Made by a program: the position numbers and the translations under genes. 9,060 nt of DNA from Alistipes sp. UBA928 (GTDB taxonomy: Bacteria; Bacteroidota; Bacteroidia; Bacteroidales; Rikenellaceae): positions 1 to 9,060 of the forward strand of contig DBDQ01000117.1 in the NCBI GenBank assembly GCA_002293665.1. Direction: 5' to 3'. Under the pieces are notes generated by a model. That model searched no databases, had not been told where the DNA came from, and saw only the letters and a list, made by a program, of their open reading frames with translations. Below, in pieces: positions 6,410 through 9,060 of this stretch. Numbering within the stretch: position 1 is the first letter of the stretch; every line of letters starts with the position of its first letter.

Positions 6410-7069
6410 ATGATGAAGAAAACGTTTCTGTTGACATTGCTGATACTGCTGTTTTCGTGTTCGCCGGGGGAGGCGTCTTACGATGTGCTTTCCGGTGCGC
6501 CTTCCGCAGTGACCGAGGACGATGTGGAACTTTACCGTGAGTTGGGGCTCGACGGCGAGGTGGCGTTCGAGGCTTTTGAGCACGCTTTCGACGGCTACCG
6601 CAGCGTTGCCGGCGATCGTAGGCGCGAGGTGCTCACGCTGATCGACTTCACCAAGCCCTCGACCGAGCAGAGGCTGTGGGTGATCGACATGGCGGAGCGG
6701 CGCGTGATTTTCCACACGTGGGTGGCCCACGGACAGGGCAGCGGCGATAACTACGCCACGCAGTTCTCTAACCGTAACGGCTCGCATCAGAGTTCGTTGG
6801 GGCTTTATCTTACGGGTGACACCTATAACGGCGGCAACGGTTACTCGCTGCTGTTAGACGGCCTTGAGCCGGGGGTGAACGACCATGCCCGCGAACGGGC
6901 GATTGTGGTTCACGGTGCCGCTTATGCCAATCCTTCGGTGATAGCTTCGGCGGGCAGGTTGGGGCGAAGTTGGGGGTGTCCGGCTCTTCCGCCCGATGTT
7001 ACGCGGCCTGTGATCGACGCGATCAAGGAGGGTTCAGTCCTTTACATATATGGAATGAATAAAGGCTGA
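6410..7069 (+). CDS. Murein L,D-transpeptidase catalytic-domain lipoprotein (YkuD_2 type)
   Basis: This 219-residue protein has a short lipoprotein signal: MMKKTFLLTLLILLFSC, with a lipobox LLFSC and the modified Cys at 17. It is therefore likely anchored in a periplasm-facing membrane. The mature part carries the YkuD_2 landmarks: AHGQGSGDNYATQFSN (106-121), the GS-QSSLG stretch (124-131), GLEPGVND (151-158), VVHGAAY with H168, and GRSWGCPALP with the presumed nucleophile C190. The family is related to YkuD L,D-transpeptidases, but few members have been studied biochemically, so the reaction is inferred. Two adjacent ATGs (6410 and 6413) are equally possible starts. It lies 37 bases after the other transpeptidase gene and is probably co-transcribed with it. 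Its stop codon lies inside the left arm of the terminator hairpin. Confidence 0.9.
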   Translation: MMKKTFLLTLLILLFSCSPGEASYDVLSGAPSAVTEDDVELYRELGLDGEVAFEAFEHAFDGYRSVAGDRRREVLTLIDFTKPSTEQRLWVIDMAERRVIFHTWVAHGQGSGDNYATQFSNRNGSHQSSLGLYLTGDTYNGGNGYSLLLDGLEPGVNDHARERAIVVHGAAYANPSVIASAGRLGRSWGCPALPPDVTRPVIDAIKEGSVLYIYGMNKG

Positions 7070-7091
7070 CATTCGTCAGCCTTTATTCATT
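7054..7091. terminator. Bidirectional terminator with a perfect 17-bp stem
   Basis: The arm 7054-7070 is the exact reverse complement of 7075-7091, around the loop ATTC. The TGA stop of the YkuD_2 gene (7067-7069) is inside the left arm, and the GH9 gene on the other strand ends at 7108. Pairs at the stem base are A/T-rich (AATGAATAAA), giving the U-rich exit expected of an intrinsic terminator in both directions. The plus direction looks better, with TTTATTCATTT. Confidence 0.88.
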
Positions 7092-7107
7092 TAAAAAACC
7101 GTTATAG

Positions 7108-9060
7108 TTACTTCGTCATCTCTTCGGCGGCGAGACCGAGGAAGATGAACGGAATGGCGTCGGTGATGATCGCCTCGTTCTCGGCCCATATAAACGGCCA
7201 GTTGTCCTGATTCTCGTAGAAGTCGGGTTGGAGGAAGAGCACTCCCGGCACCACGCCGCCCGCGATGAACGAGAAGTCGGCGCGGTTCATGCCGTAGTTC
7301 ACCTTCTTGGATTTAACGCCCACTGCCATCACGAATGACAGGTTGGAGTAGGGGTGGGTGCCGAACAGGTAGTTCATGCCCTGCAACACATCCTCGCGCG
7401 TGACTACTCCCGGATAGTACTTGTTGATCAGGTAGTTGGTGCCGGCCCATTGCGAGATGGGGGTATTGCCGGCCCAACCGCGGCCGCCCATCGGCACGCC
7501 GTAGGGGCTGAGGGCGTTCACCTCGTCGCTGTTCTTCTTATATTGCTCGGCGTAGCCCCGCAATTTGTCGCGGAAGGCCTGATCGGCGTGCGGCCAGGCG
7601 CGCAGGCCACTTACCAGAGCTCCGTAGACGGTACCGTTGCCTCCCCGGCGGGTTTCGGCGACGTTGTTGGCGTCGAGGGCTTTCCACAGGTTATCCTCGA
7701 ATATCTTTTTGAATTTTTCGTCGCCCGTGGCCAGCCAGAATTGCAAGCCCAGATCGACCAGACTGCCCGGCCCGCCTCCACGCGCTCCGGGAGCGGGAGT
7801 TGCCGGCGGGTTAAGCAATGCGGACACGTACTCCTGATTGTCGTTCCACAGCTTCATCGCGCAGGCGAGCGCCCGTTGCGACAGGTCGGGATTGAACTCC
7901 TTCAGCGCCCGGCTGGCGGCGGCCAGTGCGGTAGCCGTACCGAGGTCCATTCCCGAACTGCGGTTGGTGAACACCCAACGGTCGTCGCGCGTGCCGCTCG
8001 TCAGGCCGTCCGTCTCGTAGGGGGCCAGATTCGGGTTGTAGGGCAGGTTGTCCGTGATGGAGCCCGCGTCGCCCAGGTGGTGGTACTGGTGCAGGTTGCC
8101 CACCACGATCCCGCGGACAGCGTGGCCGATGTTCTCGATCTGTGCCACCAGCGCCAGCGCGCCGTGCTCGATCTGCTGAAGGATGTCGCCTTTGCCGTCG
8201 GGGTGGTGCAGGTCGGTGTACTGGGTGGCCTGGTTGGTGTAGGTCATGTCGCGGGAAGGGTTGAAGATCTCCCAGATCAGCACCAGGTCGCCCACCACCC
8301 GGTTGTGCGAACCGGTCTGGATGTCGAAATCGCCGGCGTCGTACCACCCGCCCACGGAGAGGCCGGGGATGCGCTCGAACGGTTTGTACTTCGTGTCGGT
8401 CGAGGCGTTCTGCGAGTATCCGTCGAAGTGGCGGTGGTTGGTGGGGGCCTGCATGGCGTCGTCCTTGTAGGGGGTACCGTGCCAGATGCGGTAGCCCTCG
8501 TTGACGGTCATGTGGTCCATCTGGATCGGCAGCCAGACGTCGAGCGTCGTGTGCCAGATCCCTTTATAGACGTCGTTGTCGATCGGGAAGGCGTTGGTCT
8601 TTGTCCCGCCGTATTCGATGTAGTAGAGGCCCGGTTCCCTGACCGCGCTGAAATCGAAGGTCACGTAGTTGTAGCGCAGGTAGTTTCCCCACACTTCGGC
8701 TTTGCCGCTGAAGGCGACACTTTCCCGCCCGTCGGCCTCGATCCGGTAGAGGGTGGCGGTGGTACGCGGGGTGTCGTGCTTGTCGAGTTCGATGACCGAC
8801 ACTTTCTGCTGTCCGGTGGTGTAGCCCGCCTGCGAGAAACCGATGTTCGGTTCGCGCGTCCATTCGGGCAGGGTGTTGGCCTCCATGTACCACTCCATCA
8901 CCTTCCCTGTCTGCCCGGCGGGCAACAGGCTGCGCATGACATACCAACCGTTCTGGGCCAGGATGCGGCCGTCGAAGAACATGATGTCCGCCTCGGACTT
9001 GATCGTGATGCGGTGTTCTGGGTCTTCGGGAGCCAACACGAAGGTTTTGCCCGAGGCGAT
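7108..9060 (-). CDS. Glycoside hydrolase family 9 protein with N-terminal Ig-like domain (5' end outside window)
   Basis: GH9 enzymes are inverting beta-glucanases (cellulases, xyloglucanases and some exo-acting glucosaminidases). The frame is open to the right edge, giving 650 visible residues. The GTG at 9037-9039 is not a credible start, because the frame continues upstream as IASGKTFV. Visible residues about 70-160 form the Ig-like CelD_N domain (IGFSQAGY, then EPGLYYIEYGGTKTNAFPI). The (alpha/alpha)6 barrel follows, with GGWYDAGDFD (DAGD at 241-244), which holds the catalytic-base aspartates. Near the C-terminus, YLFGTHPYSNLSFVMAVG, the PGVL loop and WAENEAII carry the probable acid E629 (7174-7176). 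The canonical HxR signature and the Asn after the acid are not conserved, so this is a divergent branch; I recall similar Bacteroidota proteins. A Pro/Gly-rich stretch (NPPATPAPGARGGGPG) interrupts the barrel. Substrate not determinable. Confidence 0.88.
   Translation of the reverse strand: MASGKTFVLAPEDPEHRITIKSEADIMFFDGRILAQNGWYVMRSLLPAGQTGKVMEWYMEANTLPEWTREPNIGFSQAGYTTGQQKVSVIELDKHDTPRTTATLYRIEADGRESVAFSGKAEVWGNYLRYNYVTFDFSAVREPGLYYIEYGGTKTNAFPIDNDVYKGIWHTTLDVWLPIQMDHMTVNEGYRIWHGTPYKDDAMQAPTNHRHFDGYSQNASTDTKYKPFERIPGLSVGGWYDAGDFDIQTGSHNRVVGDLVLIWEIFNPSRDMTYTNQATQYTDLHHPDGKGDILQQIEHGALALVAQIENIGHAVRGIVVGNLHQYHHLGDAGSITDNLPYNPNLAPYETDGLTSGTRDDRWVFTNRSSGMDLGTATALAAASRALKEFNPDLSQRALACAMKLWNDNQEYVSALLNPPATPAPGARGGGPGSLVDLGLQFWLATGDEKFKKIFEDNLWKALDANNVAETRRGGNGTVYGALVSGLRAWPHADQAFRDKLRGYAEQYKKNSDEVNALSPYGVPMGGRGWAGNTPISQWAGTNYLINKYYPGVVTREDVLQGMNYLFGTHPYSNLSFVMAVGVKSKKVNYGMNRADFSFIAGGVVPGVLFLQPDFYENQDNWPFIWAENEAIITDAIPFIFLGLAAEEMTK

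Noticed and set aside
9037..9039. GTG as the true start of the GH9 gene
   Set aside because: The frame remains open to the window edge, there is no signal peptide after this GTG, and exported GH9 proteins need one. The gene is treated as partial.

Overview
The window looks like a chromosomal segment of a GC-rich Bacteroidota bacterium, most likely order Bacteroidales (an Alistipes/Rikenellaceae-type genome would fit). The reasons are the protein families (a Bacteroidota-style RsgA, a YkuD_2 lipoprotein transpeptidase, a CelD_N-GH9 enzyme, a GH2 enzyme), start codons without clear Shine-Dalgarno sequences, and promoter boxes of the Bacteroidota TTTG / TAnnTTTG type. The taxonomic call is inference; there is no rRNA or marker alignment here.

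Layout. (i) 1-471, minus strand: the N-terminal part of a secreted glycoside hydrolase family 2 protein that runs off the left edge, with a well-formed promoter at 477-509. (ii) 529-3318, plus strand: a housekeeping-type cluster of a CvpA-family membrane protein, the ribosome-maturation GTPase RsgA (ATGA overlap) and a class III PLP aminotransferase. Three in-frame 30-bp tandem repeats fill the gap between rsgA and the aminotransferase. (iii) 3319-3610, an AT-rich gap of 292 bases without a gene. It holds a terminator-like hairpin (3383-3407) and then an unexplained, long, many-tiered hairpin of 112 bases (3410-3521). (iv) 3611-3955: a small lipocalin-like protein of unknown role. (v) 4013-7069, plus strand: a MATE-family transporter followed by two L,D-transpeptidase-fold proteins of different families, one with a Sec-type signal and one a predicted lipoprotein. 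The run ends in a perfect 17-bp-stem terminator that overlaps the last stop codon. (vi) 7108-9060, minus strand: a large GH9 glycoside hydrolase, open at the right edge.

The two edge genes point to polysaccharide breakdown. The middle block is ribosome biogenesis, amino-group metabolism and cell-envelope work. The adjacent transpeptidases suggest a small envelope-remodelling unit, possibly co-transcribed with the MATE gene. I see no convincing new defence or mobile system. The features that known genes do not explain are the 30-bp repeats, with a possible degenerate copy inside the aminotransferase in the same codon phase, and the 3410-3521 hairpin.
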